Assembly: GCF_008153345.1 (NCBI RefSeq)
Contig: NZ_CP042818.1
Coordinates: forward strand, 682,001-746,000
Origin: Treponema phagedenis
GTDB taxonomy: Bacteria > Spirochaetota > Spirochaetia > Treponematales > Treponemataceae
Length of the DNA: 64,000 nucleotides
Direction: 5' to 3'
Part shown: positions 18,305-26,065 of the stretch, in pieces
Numbering within the stretch: the first letter of the stretch is position 1
How the letters are laid out: the number at the start of each line of letters is the position of its first letter
Made by a program: the position numbers and the translations under genes
The notes under the pieces: model-generated
Seen by the model: only the letters and a program-made list of their open reading frames with translations
Told to the model about the DNA's origin: nothing
Databases searched by the model: none

Positions 18305-19291
18305 TTATATTTCCTCTTTCCATAATTCATGTGCAGCCCGAATTATTTCTTTATCAATGTTATTTGCATCTGAAATTATTTTTAAGGCTGATTTTCCAGC
18401 TCCACGATTGATAATACTTTTCCCAGTTGATGCTTTTGTAGCGCAGCTGCTTAATTCAAAACCTTCTATTGTTCTTAAAAGCTGTTTTATATCCCCAGAT
18501 GTATAACTTGGATTTTTATAATATTTATAGTATTTTACAAAAGTTGTAAAACCAACACTACGTAAATCTCTTAATAATTTTTCAGAGTCGCTTTCTTTTT
18601 TATCAGTTGATGGCTTTATTGTTTTGATTGTAATTATTTTGTGGGGTTTACGTGAAATATTGTCTTTATTTATCAAATCGAACATTTCAAGCATTTTATA
18701 TGTTCTCAAAAATAATTCATTTGAGTCAGCATCTTCTTCTGTTGTTTGCAATGTAGGAAGTAAAACTTCATTTTTAAAATCTTCGTTGGTGATAAATTTG
18801 AAGATTACTTTTTCACTTCCAAATTCTTTTTGTAAATCATCAAATGATTTTTCTATTGTTTCCTGAACAGCAGGATTTGTTTTCGGTGTAGCAAAAATTA
18901 TTTCATAGCTTTTTTCTTGAAAATAGGCGAGTCCGATAAGATAAGCTCTTAACAACTTTTCGTAAATTTTATTTCGTGTTTTATCTTTATCGCCATAGTT
19001 TAAGCCTCTTTCATGGAAAGCCACTTCAACCATGTAAACCTTTTCCTCTTTATTTACTCCAACCACATCAATTTCAGCTTGTCTCAATATTTGTGTTAAT
19101 CCATTATTTTTGAAAACTTCTGAAAAATTTGTATTTGCCTTTATTTTTTCAAAGGTCTTTTTTAGTTGAAGGTTTGTATTCTCATCTATATTCCAATTTG
19201 AAGATGTTTTCCAATTAGTTTGCGAAATAATACATTTTTTCGTATGTTTTAAATACGATTGAAGCAATGATTCTCCCATCTCAATTTTCAT
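18305..19291 (-). CDS. PD-(D/E)xK nuclease-like protein, single-gene cassette
   Basis: 328 aa. Residues 70-95 read AEIDVVGVNKEEKVYMVEV: an acidic residue at the end of a strand, then E-V-Y-M-V-E-V. This is reminiscent of the core of restriction-like or RecB-type nucleases, but the canonical final Lys is replaced (VEVAFH), so activity is uncertain. The rest is helical and Lys/Glu rich with no named domain. It is alone in its cassette and its attC is the divergent type. Starts at 19291 or at the second Met (MGESLL) are both possible. Confidence 0.6.
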   Translation of the reverse strand: MKIEMGESLLQSYLKHTKKCIISQTNWKTSSNWNIDENTNLQLKKTFEKIKANTNFSEVFKNNGLTQILRQAEIDVVGVNKEEKVYMVEVAFHERGLNYGDKDKTRNKIYEKLLRAYLIGLAYFQEKSYEIIFATPKTNPAVQETIEKSFDDLQKEFGSEKVIFKFITNEDFKNEVLLPTLQTTEEDADSNELFLRTYKMLEMFDLINKDNISRKPHKIITIKTIKPSTDKKESDSEKLLRDLRSVGFTTFVKYYKYYKNPSYTSGDIKQLLRTIEGFELSSCATKASTGKSIINRGAGKSALKIISDANNIDKEIIRAAHELWKEEI

Positions 19292-19355
19292 AATCTGTAA
19301 TTTTCCCTAATATTCTGCTTCTTGTTCTACTTCACCGCCGCATAGGCGGTGTCAC

Positions 19356-19419
19356 AATAACATTCGCTTAACCTGCATTTGCGGCTCGTCCGCAATGTCA
19401 GGTTGAAGCGGGTGTTAGA
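19356..19419 (-). repeat. attC site (short class)
   Basis: 64 bp, AATAAC to GTTAGA. The outer box toward the neighbouring cassette is AATAAC because that cassette has the divergent attC lineage (GTTATT). The next cassette starts with CACCGCC-TATGC-GGCGGTG. Confidence 0.85.
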
Positions 19420-19439
19420 TGTAAAAAAAGTAATTACAA

Positions 19440-20336
19440 CTATGCAAACAACTGACTATCAACTTTATATGGATAAATCCTTTCATTTGCTAAATTTATA
19501 TAATCATTATTGATTTCATACCCTATATAATGCCGTTGAGATTTTAAAGCTCCTATAGCAGTTGTTCCGCTGCCCATAAAAGGATCCAAAACTATATCAT
19601 TTTTAAAAGAATATAATTGAATCAATCTATAAGGTAATTCGATCGGAAAAGGAGCCGGATGTCCCACCCTCTTTGCACTTTCAGCATTCATTGTCCAAAT
19701 TGACTTTGTCCATTCCATAAATTCTTCACGCTGTATGGTGTTTTCTTTTTGTAACCGTGGGCGTTTATAATCTCCTTTTGAAAAAACTAATATATATTCG
19801 TGAACATCTCTTAATGTAGGGTTTGATGCACTTTGCCAACTGCCCCACGCTGTTGAAGGACTGGCACTTGCCGCCTTATTCCAGATAATTTCTCCTCGCA
19901 TATTAAAACCTATATCTATCATCATTTTTGAAATATAATCTGATAATGGAATATACGGTTTGCGCCCTAAATTTGCAATATTTATACAAGCTCTTCCGCC
20001 ATTTACAAGCACCCGATATGTTTCAGAAAAAGCATTCTCAAGAAGTTTCAAATACTCTTCTAACGATAAATCATCATCATATTCTTTTGATACATTGTAG
20101 GGAGGAGATGTTATCATTAAATGCAAAGAATTATCAGGTATTTTATTCATATTTTGACACGAGCCTAATATAATTGAATCAAGTAATTCTTTCGGAAAAG
20201 GATTTTCAATATCAGAAATAATTTGTTCTTTTTTTTCTAATTCTTTATATAATTTTGAATCGTAAAATTTACTGGAATCATGATTTATTCTTCCGCTAAC
20301 TCCAAAGCTGCTAGTTTCAGTACCGGATTTACTCAT
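19440..20336 (-). CDS. Beta-class site-specific DNA methyltransferase (N4-cytosine or N6-adenine)
   Basis: 298 aa. Catalytic motif IV ITSPPYNVSKEY is near residue 83 and AdoMet motif I LDPFMGSGTTAIGA near residue 252. This IV-before-I order is that of beta-class amino-methyltransferases, and TSPPY is usual for N4-cytosine enzymes. The substrate-side motif VGHPAPFPIELPYRLI is near residue 220. Its start overlaps the last codons of the upstream gene by 8 nt (AATGAGTAA), so the two form a tight restriction-modification pair within one cassette. Confidence 0.9.
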   Translation of the reverse strand: MSKSGTETSSFGVSGRINHDSSKFYDSKLYKELEKKEQIISDIENPFPKELLDSIILGSCQNMNKIPDNSLHLMITSPPYNVSKEYDDDLSLEEYLKLLENAFSETYRVLVNGGRACINIANLGRKPYIPLSDYISKMMIDIGFNMRGEIIWNKAASASPSTAWGSWQSASNPTLRDVHEYILVFSKGDYKRPRLQKENTIQREEFMEWTKSIWTMNAESAKRVGHPAPFPIELPYRLIQLYSFKNDIVLDPFMGSGTTAIGALKSQRHYIGYEINNDYINLANERIYPYKVDSQLFA

Positions 20337-21195
20337 TACAACCTCGCAATAATTTTAAGAATTTTTCACCTTTTTTAACATCATCAATTTCTTTTGCCGC
20401 AATAGTTATTATATTGCCAAGTTGTTTTTTTGAAATCATAGAAGAAAAATAATGCCGTTCTTCCGATAAAATCTGTTTACATAAATTTTTTAACTCATTT
20501 ACATCAGTAATAGTTATAAAGCCTTTCTCAGGTGATTCAAAAATAAAATCTGATTTTGTAGGATTTGGATTTAAGCTGTAAAATCCTTGAATAACACCGG
20601 CTGACTTTAAGAAATCAACTTTTTTTGAATATGTAGATGTTATGGGACTGTTTCCTAAAATAATTATCGGAATAGTATTTGCATTTGAACCGGAAACTCT
20701 AATATTGATCGATTTTCCTATAGCCTTTAACATTGAATCTGATCTAAGCAGAGACGGATTTCCTTTATGGCTTTTATAATCGCCAATTAAATTTACAGTA
20801 TCAGGTTGTTCAAATTTATAATTTGAAACGATACTCATTTTTACTTCAAAAATGAGTTTTATATCTTCTGCTTTTTGAGTGATGGTATTTTTAGTACAAA
20901 AAGCCAAATCGGCACTTGAAGATTTGGTCAACGCAATTTCTTCACAAACCACGCCATTAATTGCATACAAACCTAATTCTTCAGCAATAGGAGAAAAAAT
21001 TTGTTTGCACCATTTTTCCGTAAATTGACCTATAAGTGAATTTCTACTTTGCAGTGTTTGTCCTTCAGAATCAAAATCTTTAGGTATATACGCATAATAA
21101 CCCGATTGCAGGTTATAAAAAAGTTGTTCAGGAGAAGCAAAAGATTTGAGAGCTTCTCTGAAAAAATGCTTTTCCACTTCTTCATTCCATAACAT
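20329..21195 (-). CDS. Probable type II restriction endonuclease
   Basis: 288 aa from the ATG at 21195, which has GGAG 7 nt upstream; the longer open frame to 21414 runs back through the attC and is not translated. Residues around 115-140 read SSADLAF ... IKLIFEVKMSIV, a D-x(n)-E-V-K arrangement as in PD-(D/E)xK restriction enzymes. No close family is recalled. The overlap with the methyltransferase gene and the shared promoter (21224-21251) support the role of cognate endonuclease. Confidence 0.75.
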   Translation of the reverse strand: MLWNEEVEKHFFREALKSFASPEQLFYNLQSGYYAYIPKDFDSEGQTLQSRNSLIGQFTEKWCKQIFSPIAEELGLYAINGVVCEEIALTKSSSADLAFCTKNTITQKAEDIKLIFEVKMSIVSNYKFEQPDTVNLIGDYKSHKGNPSLLRSDSMLKAIGKSINIRVSGSNANTIPIIILGNSPITSTYSKKVDFLKSAGVIQGFYSLNPNPTKSDFIFESPEKGFITITDVNELKNLCKQILSEERHYFSSMISKKQLGNIITIAAKEIDDVKKGEKFLKLLRGCNE

Positions 21196-21223
21196 ATTTA
21201 ATCTCCGAGACTTTGTAGTATAT

Positions 21224-21251
21224 ATTGTAATTAAATCATTAAAATTTTCAA
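21224..21251 (-). promoter_or_regulatory. Promoter of the restriction-modification cassette
   Basis: TTGAAA (21246-21251), 16-nt spacer, TACAAT (21224-21229), 29 nt upstream of the chosen ATG. The cassette carries its own promoter, as the other restriction-modification cassette does. Confidence 0.6.
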
Positions 21252-21289
21252 GATAGGAGCTTTTTACATGTTTGCACCGAAGGTGTCCA

Positions 21290-21440
21290 TCTAACATTCG
21301 CTTAACCTGCATTTGTGGCTTTGCCGATGCGAAGCATAAGGCAAAGTTGGCACGAAAGTTGCATAAAAAGGGAGCCATAGGCGACCGCAAAAAGCAACTT
21401 TCGTGACAAAACAAATGTCAGCTTTGAAGCGGGTGTTAGA
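21290..21440 (-). repeat. attC site (long class)
   Basis: 151 bp, TCTAAC to GTTAGA, same interior as the 15056 and 17027 sites. It terminates the attI-proximal cassette. Confidence 0.85.
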
Positions 21441-21502
21441 TTTATTAACTCAGATAAAATACTTTAGACCAATATATATATTTAGTGTTTTGCTAATAAT
21501 TC

Positions 21503-21769
21503 TCATACCATTCTTTTTATTTCATTTGCATCAAGCCCAAGCGTATTCGTGTTTAATTTAGCATCTTGCATATTACACACCTCTTCAAGCCATTTTATGT
21601 GATATTTATCTGTCCGTTTGTACAATGAAATACGCTGATCAACGATATCTACCGCCAGCCACTTAGTTTGTGATTTATCTACCTTATCATAATACGCATA
21701 AGAAATAAACCATGATGCGCCCATACTACTAAGATATTCTCCACCTTCAAATGAAAAAACATGTCTCAT
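21503..21769 (-). CDS. Conserved small cassette protein, attI-proximal copy
   Basis: 88 aa from ATG 21769, protein identical to the other two copies. It is second gene in the first cassette and so should be the most strongly expressed copy if Pc drives the array. No recognised family. Confidence 0.6.
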   Translation of the reverse strand: MRHVFSFEGGEYLSSMGASWFISYAYYDKVDKSQTKWLAVDIVDQRISLYKRTDKYHIKWLEEVCNMQDAKLNTNTLGLDANEIKRMV

Positions 21770-21885
21770 AAATACCAAACCTCATCCATACATATAATTA
21801 TTATATCAATTTGAGAAGGAGCATCTTTTGCGGAACTTATAATATGCTACCCCCTCAAATCTTAAGAAAAATTTAGCCTAACTCA

Positions 21886-22323
21886 TTATTGCTTAGTATA
21901 TTTTAATCCGATACTATGCATACCTCCACTTATAGTTAATGTGCTCCCAGAAATACTATATGATTCACATAAAACTACTTTAGGACCTGCTCCAGCTGAT
22001 ATTTCAATTTTACCACCTTTTGTTGCACTAATAATTGTATAATTTGCAACAATCCCATTTGCAGTATATTTAAGAGTATTTGTACCAAATTCAAGTATTA
22101 TACTAGTCGTAACCATACCACCAATTTCCGTTTTATGACTCCAGCTAGTATTGCGTAAATCATCGGGAAATTGCACACCTACAGTATTTCCACCATTCTT
22201 AGTAGTGGTATTTTCCTTCTTATCCTTACTGCCATTCGGTTGCGGACAACCAGTAATTAAAACCACTGCACTAATTATTAAAACTAATGCTCCAATCATT
22301 GAAACTAATCTTTTCTGTTTCAT
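21886..22323 (-). CDS. Small beta-rich lipoprotein in first cassette position
   Basis: 145 aa from ATG 22323 (GGAAGG upstream), with the same signal peptide, lipobox LITGC and linker as the 17623 copy. It is the first gene behind the integron promoter. Because integron insertion at attI places newcomers first, this is probably the youngest of the three copies. Surface-exposed lipoprotein; role unknown. Confidence 0.75.
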   Translation of the reverse strand: MKQKRLVSMIGALVLIISAVVLITGCPQPNGSKDKKENTTTKNGGNTVGVQFPDDLRNTSWSHKTEIGGMVTTSIILEFGTNTLKYTANGIVANYTIISATKGGKIEISAGAGPKVVLCESYSISGSTLTISGGMHSIGLKYTKQ

Positions 22324-22426
22324 TTCGACCTTCCTTCCGCAATATCCTTTTTTATTGCGAGTTTTATTTTTCGGTCGAAAGGCTGTTTCGATTGGTTCCG
22401 CACCTGCCTGCCTCAAGGCAGGTCAA
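22324..22426 (-). promoter_or_regulatory. Structured cassette leader in first position
   Basis: Same as the 18061-18163 leader. The attI flank (GGAAGGGTCGAAAGGATG on the minus strand) resembles the ribosome-site end of this leader (GGAAGGTCGAAATG). Confidence 0.55.
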
Positions 22427-22592
22427 TCTAACATCCTTTCGACCCTTCCTCATTATACCACACAAAATAACTTTTTGCAAGCTAAATTGAAATAACTACA
22501 AAACAACTAAATTTTTCTACAATAATACTTATCAATATATACAACCGACCGGCAGATTAGACCTATCTTCACTAAAACCGAAAATATCAAAA
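22427..22592 (-). other. attI region of the integron
   Basis: The first cassette joins at TCTAAC (22427-22432; G|TTAGA on the minus strand). Beyond it the sequence is unlike any attC and continues 160 bp to the integrase stop. It contains Pc. The attI crossover therefore lies downstream of the integrase gene rather than upstream of it, as described for the T. denticola integron. Confidence 0.75.
22452..22480 (-). promoter_or_regulatory. Putative cassette promoter Pc
   Basis: TTGCAA (22475-22480), 17-nt spacer, perfect TATAAT (22452-22457) on the minus strand, pointing into the array with the start about 15 nt before the attI crossover. Located between the integrase stop and the first cassette. 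Confidence 0.8.
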
Positions 22593-23858
22593 TCACATCC
22601 TATCAATGGGGCTTTGCACACCAAGCCCTCCGCGGTTCAAGACATGCGTGTAGACCATAGTTGTTTTGACATCGCTGTGTCCGAGCAGTTCTTGGATTGT
22701 GCGGATGTCATAACCGGCTTCCAATAGGTGCGTTGCAAACGAGTGGCGGAAAGTGTGGCAGCCGATTGGTTTCGGGATACCCGAACGTAAAACCGCTTCG
22801 TGCAGGGTACGCTGAATCACTGACGGATCGATATGATGCCTTCCCTGCTCGCCTGTTTCGCTATTCCGCCATCGGCGCGCTTGGGGAAACACCCACTGCC
22901 AGGCCCAAGTTTTACCGGCATTGGGATATTTTTTTGCAAGAGAAAACGGGAGCGGCACGGAACCGAAGCCGTCCTTACAATCTGCTTCATGGATACGGCG
23001 GACATTTTCCAAATGCTTTTGAAGCGGAAATTTTAAGGATACCGGCAGCATGGTTTTACGGTCTTTCGCTCCCTTTCCGTTATGTATGGCGATCTCGTTT
23101 TTATCAAAGTCTATATCCTGGACCCTTAGCCGTAAGGCTTCCATCAGCCGCATTCCGGTTCCATAAAGCAGACGAATACAAAGACTATAATCGTTGTCAG
23201 GCAAAAGAGAAAATATCTTTGCCGTTTCCTCCCTGCTCATCACTGCGGGAAGTTTTTTAGACTTTTTTGCACGGACTATATTTTCCGGAGTATTTATAGT
23301 TAAGCCTAAGATATTTTTATAGAGAAACAAAAGAGCGGCAAGAGCCTGATTTTGACTTGAAGCTGCAGCCTTTTCTTTTACCGCAAGACGGCTTACAAAG
23401 GAATTTATTTCCGCATCGGAAAGAGCTTTCAGATTTTTACCTTTATTTTCGCGGATAAAGCGGCTTATCCAATGGCTGTACGCCTCTCTTGTACGTTTAC
23501 TATAGTGCTTGGCAGCAATAACTTCATCCAGCTTACTTAAAATATCGCGAAGCCGGAGAGAAGCCGGCTTATTGCTTTCCGCAGCAGTTTCCGTATTCAC
23601 AGGCGCAAAATCATAAGCGGCATGATTTTTAGCGGCAAAACCGGAATCCGCCATACAAATCCCGTTATAATAAAGATTGTTTAGTAAAATATCACAAGAA
23701 TTACGGTCGGCGGGGATAATCCAAACTTGTTTATCGGGTAACCAAGTTCTTCCCGGTACTTTTTTTATTGCTTGGAGTACTTTAGAAAAATTCTCTCCTT
23801 GAGCTTTAAAATTTACCGACAAAGCTTTATTTTCATAAGGCTTAATTTCAACAAACAT
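22593..23858 (-). CDS. intI: Integron integrase (tyrosine recombinase) with N-terminal extension
   Basis: 421 aa. The core recombinase (about 100-421) has the catalytic residues R (GTGMRLMEALRLR), H-x-x-R (CHTFRHSFATHLL), H (LLGHSDVKTT) and Y (MVYTHV). The IntI-specific insert is present between them (ADCKDGFGSVPLPFSLAKKY ... WQWVFPQ). The first 90 residues (WLPDKQVWIIPADR) are extra to class 1-type IntI and look like a small HARP/SMARCAL1-like nucleic-acid domain. It catalyses attI x attC insertion and attC x attC excision of cassettes. It is read on the same strand as the cassettes, the reverse of most integrons. GGAG lies 7 nt before the ATG. Confidence 0.95.
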   Translation of the reverse strand: MFVEIKPYENKALSVNFKAQGENFSKVLQAIKKVPGRTWLPDKQVWIIPADRNSCDILLNNLYYNGICMADSGFAAKNHAAYDFAPVNTETAAESNKPASLRLRDILSKLDEVIAAKHYSKRTREAYSHWISRFIRENKGKNLKALSDAEINSFVSRLAVKEKAAASSQNQALAALLFLYKNILGLTINTPENIVRAKKSKKLPAVMSREETAKIFSLLPDNDYSLCIRLLYGTGMRLMEALRLRVQDIDFDKNEIAIHNGKGAKDRKTMLPVSLKFPLQKHLENVRRIHEADCKDGFGSVPLPFSLAKKYPNAGKTWAWQWVFPQARRWRNSETGEQGRHHIDPSVIQRTLHEAVLRSGIPKPIGCHTFRHSFATHLLEAGYDIRTIQELLGHSDVKTTMVYTHVLNRGGLGVQSPIDRM

Positions 23859-23906
23859 ACACTACTCCTGATAAAAATTTTTTATAGAAAATAATAGTTT
23901 TCCATT

Positions 23907-23935
23907 ATTATAACGGGGCGGCAGATAAGCTGCAA
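23907..23935 (-). promoter_or_regulatory. Integrase promoter
   Basis: TTGCAG (23930-23935), 17-nt spacer, TATAAT (23907-23912). No LexA-type operator was recognised. The transcript could continue into attI and the array because no terminator is visible after intI. Confidence 0.75.
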
Positions 23936-24056
23936 GAAGCGAGAAAGCCTTTAGGCTTTTGAGTTTCGCCGTCAGCTTAATCCGCATGTTGGACGGCGCT
24001 TGCGCCGGACGACAGGCGGATGTTCCGCCGCCTGTTGAACGGACGCTGTGCGTCCG
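23936..24056. repeat. Cluster of palindromes upstream of the integrase
   Basis: Successive dyads: AAAGCC-TTTA-GGCTTT; GGCGC-TT-GCGCC; CAGGCGG / CCGCCTG; and a 12-bp perfect stem TTGAACGGACGC-ACA-GCGTCCGTTCAA touching the attC. No open frame of note. The arrangement resembles several cassette-start hairpins side by side, perhaps remnants of former cassettes. Confidence 0.6.
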
Positions 24057-24120
24057 TTCAACATCCGCTTAACCTGCATTTGCGGCTTGTCCGCAATGTC
24101 AGGTTGAAGCGGGTGTTAGG
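24057..24120 (-). repeat. attC site on the far side of the integrase, with altered box
   Basis: 64 bp with standard inner arms and GTTAGG, but the integrase-side box is TTCAAC (GTTGAA on the minus strand) instead of TCTAAC. It terminates MCP copy 3. Confidence 0.8.
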
Positions 24121-24145
24121 TTTCCCATATCCATATAATGTAATC

Positions 24146-26009
24146 TTATACCTTAAACTTCTCTACTTCCGTAGTTAAGTTATCAATTGAATCTTTATTC
24201 CGTTGTGTAATCTCATTGACTTCTTGTACAGCATTGCTTATTTGTACCGCACCGCTTGCCATTTCATTCATACTGTCGGTAATGATGCGTGTTAAATTAT
24301 CAAGATTCCGCATTTCATCGGCAACTTGTTCACCGCCGCGGAGCATTTCAGCAGAACCTGCTTGTACTTCTTGCGTTACGGAATTAATCGCTTTAATCGC
24401 AGATAAAACTTCATAGCTGCCGTTTTCCTGCTCTTTCATTGCAGTCATAAGGTTAGCACTCATTGTTTTTACCTGCTCTGACAGCGTAAAAATTGCATTG
24501 AATTTTTCTTCGACCGTTTTGGAAGACTTTGCCAAAGTTTCAATTTCCGCTCCGAGTGTTTTCAGTGTTACGGTAATGTTTTTTCCTTGAGCCGAAGATT
24601 CTTCCGCCAATTTTCTGATTTCGTCAGCAACAACGGCAAATCCTTTTCCCGCATCTCCTGCATGAGCCGCTTCGATTGCAGCATTCATTGCCAAAAGGTT
24701 TGTCTGGCTTGCTATATTTTGAATAACATTACTCGCTTCAATCAGACCGCCTGACTCTTCTGCAATCTTCTGTGTTACACTATTTGAAGTTACGACGGCA
24801 TCTTTTCCGTCGCCGGTTGCTTGTGCAAGTTCTTTAATGGAATCATCGGTTTTATCAATTGTCTGCGTAATAGAAGAGATATTTGCAACCATTTCTTCAA
24901 TTGAAGATGAAGAGCGAGCAACCGATGCCGCTTGCGTTTCAATACTGCCGTTCAACTGTTTTATTGTGCGGATAATTTCTTCCATCGTGGCAGCTGTTTC
25001 GGTAACACCTGCTGCTTGGGTCATAGTCTGCTGTTTTACCCCGTTGATGTTCTCACTGATTTGATGAATGGAACTTGCCGTTTCTTCTGCATTGGTTGAA
25101 AGAATTGTCCCGACTTCGTTCATCGTATTTGTATTATTTTTAATACTGGAAAGGAGAGCAACAGTATTTTTATGGAAAATATTTAACTGCATTGCAAGAA
25201 TACCGAATACATCCCGACGTTTTATTTCTAATTTATCAACAATAAAATTTCCTACTGCAAGCGTATCGGTAAAATTCATCACTTCGTTTATGCTATTATT
25301 TATTCCCGTATACAGTGTATAATTTATAAAAAGAGCACCGGAAAGCGTCAGTATAGCGATTGGAATAATCATTTTCAAAGTCTGTATAAGAGTTAAACCG
25401 TTATAAAGCATTCCAATAAACGGATCAATGCACAAAAAAATGAGACCACCAAAAAGAAAAAAACTTACCAGCATATTGCGAAGAATATAGGACATGGTAA
25501 TATGCTTTTTTTCAAATGGTAAAAATTTCAAATAGGCTTCAAGTTTATGTGTCCACAATATGTAGAAAAAAACCGAAGCAAAATCCAAACAGCCAACAGC
25601 ACCCAAAACACACGCAATGATTTTTTCGATAGAATGTATGCCGAGCCACAATAGCGTAGCAATTGGAGTCGCCAAAGTAAGAATAATAGGAGCAAGCAAA
25701 CTCAGTTTAGAATACAGAGCTAACACTTTGTTAGCTTTATCTACACCGCCGACATCCGTTTTATATGTTTTCAACATATTTATGAACATTCTATATAACA
25801 CAGTCGGTATTGTTACATTGAAAACAAGGACAACAAGCGTAGGAAATGCCGTTAAGAATTTTGCAAGTTCTTCTACCGGAATTATCTTTGTGTACCACGC
25901 ATACAAAAAACCAAATCCAAATAATCCGTTAAAGATTAAAAAATTAAGTATAAATACGGATTTCGGGGGGGGGGGGGGGGGGGGGGATAATATAGTTATT
26001 TTTGTTCAT
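24146..26009 (-). CDS. Phase-variable MCP copy 3, poly-G out of frame (OFF)
   Basis: Nearly identical over the coding part to the 4706 and 11492 MCPs. The start context (ATG 26009, [15 protein letters not shown]) is that of copy 1. The tract is C22; a multiple of three (21 or 24) is needed, so the frame is closed. It lies upstream of the integrase, outside the main array but still with an attC at its 3' end. Its own 5' flank is cut 56 bp upstream of the start by the IS4 element, so its native promoter region is partly lost. Confidence 0.8.
25965..25986. repeat. Poly-G tract, 22 bp (OFF length)
   Basis: The longest homopolymer in the window. 22 is one more than a multiple of three, so MCP copy 3 is out of frame. 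Confidence 0.8.
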
Positions 26010-26065
26010 TTTGTCAAGCTCCTTTATGCTTAAAATTTTTATTTTTTTATATGTTAATATATATT

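Noticed and set aside
20329-21414. Long 361-codon version of the restriction endonuclease
   Set aside because: The first 73 codons run back through the attC site. The ATG at 21195 has a proper ribosome site and lies after the promoter.
2213-21440. TTGAC at every cassette start as a universal -35 box
   Set aside because: Only the MCP cassettes have a convincing -10 at 17 nt. In the lipoprotein leaders nothing like TATAAT follows, so the motif may instead belong to the boundary hairpin.
2213-24120. Regularly recurring 60-150 bp repeats as a CRISPR array
   Set aside because: Spacing is 0.9-3 kb with full genes between, and the repeats have attC boxes (GTTRRRY / RYYYAAC).
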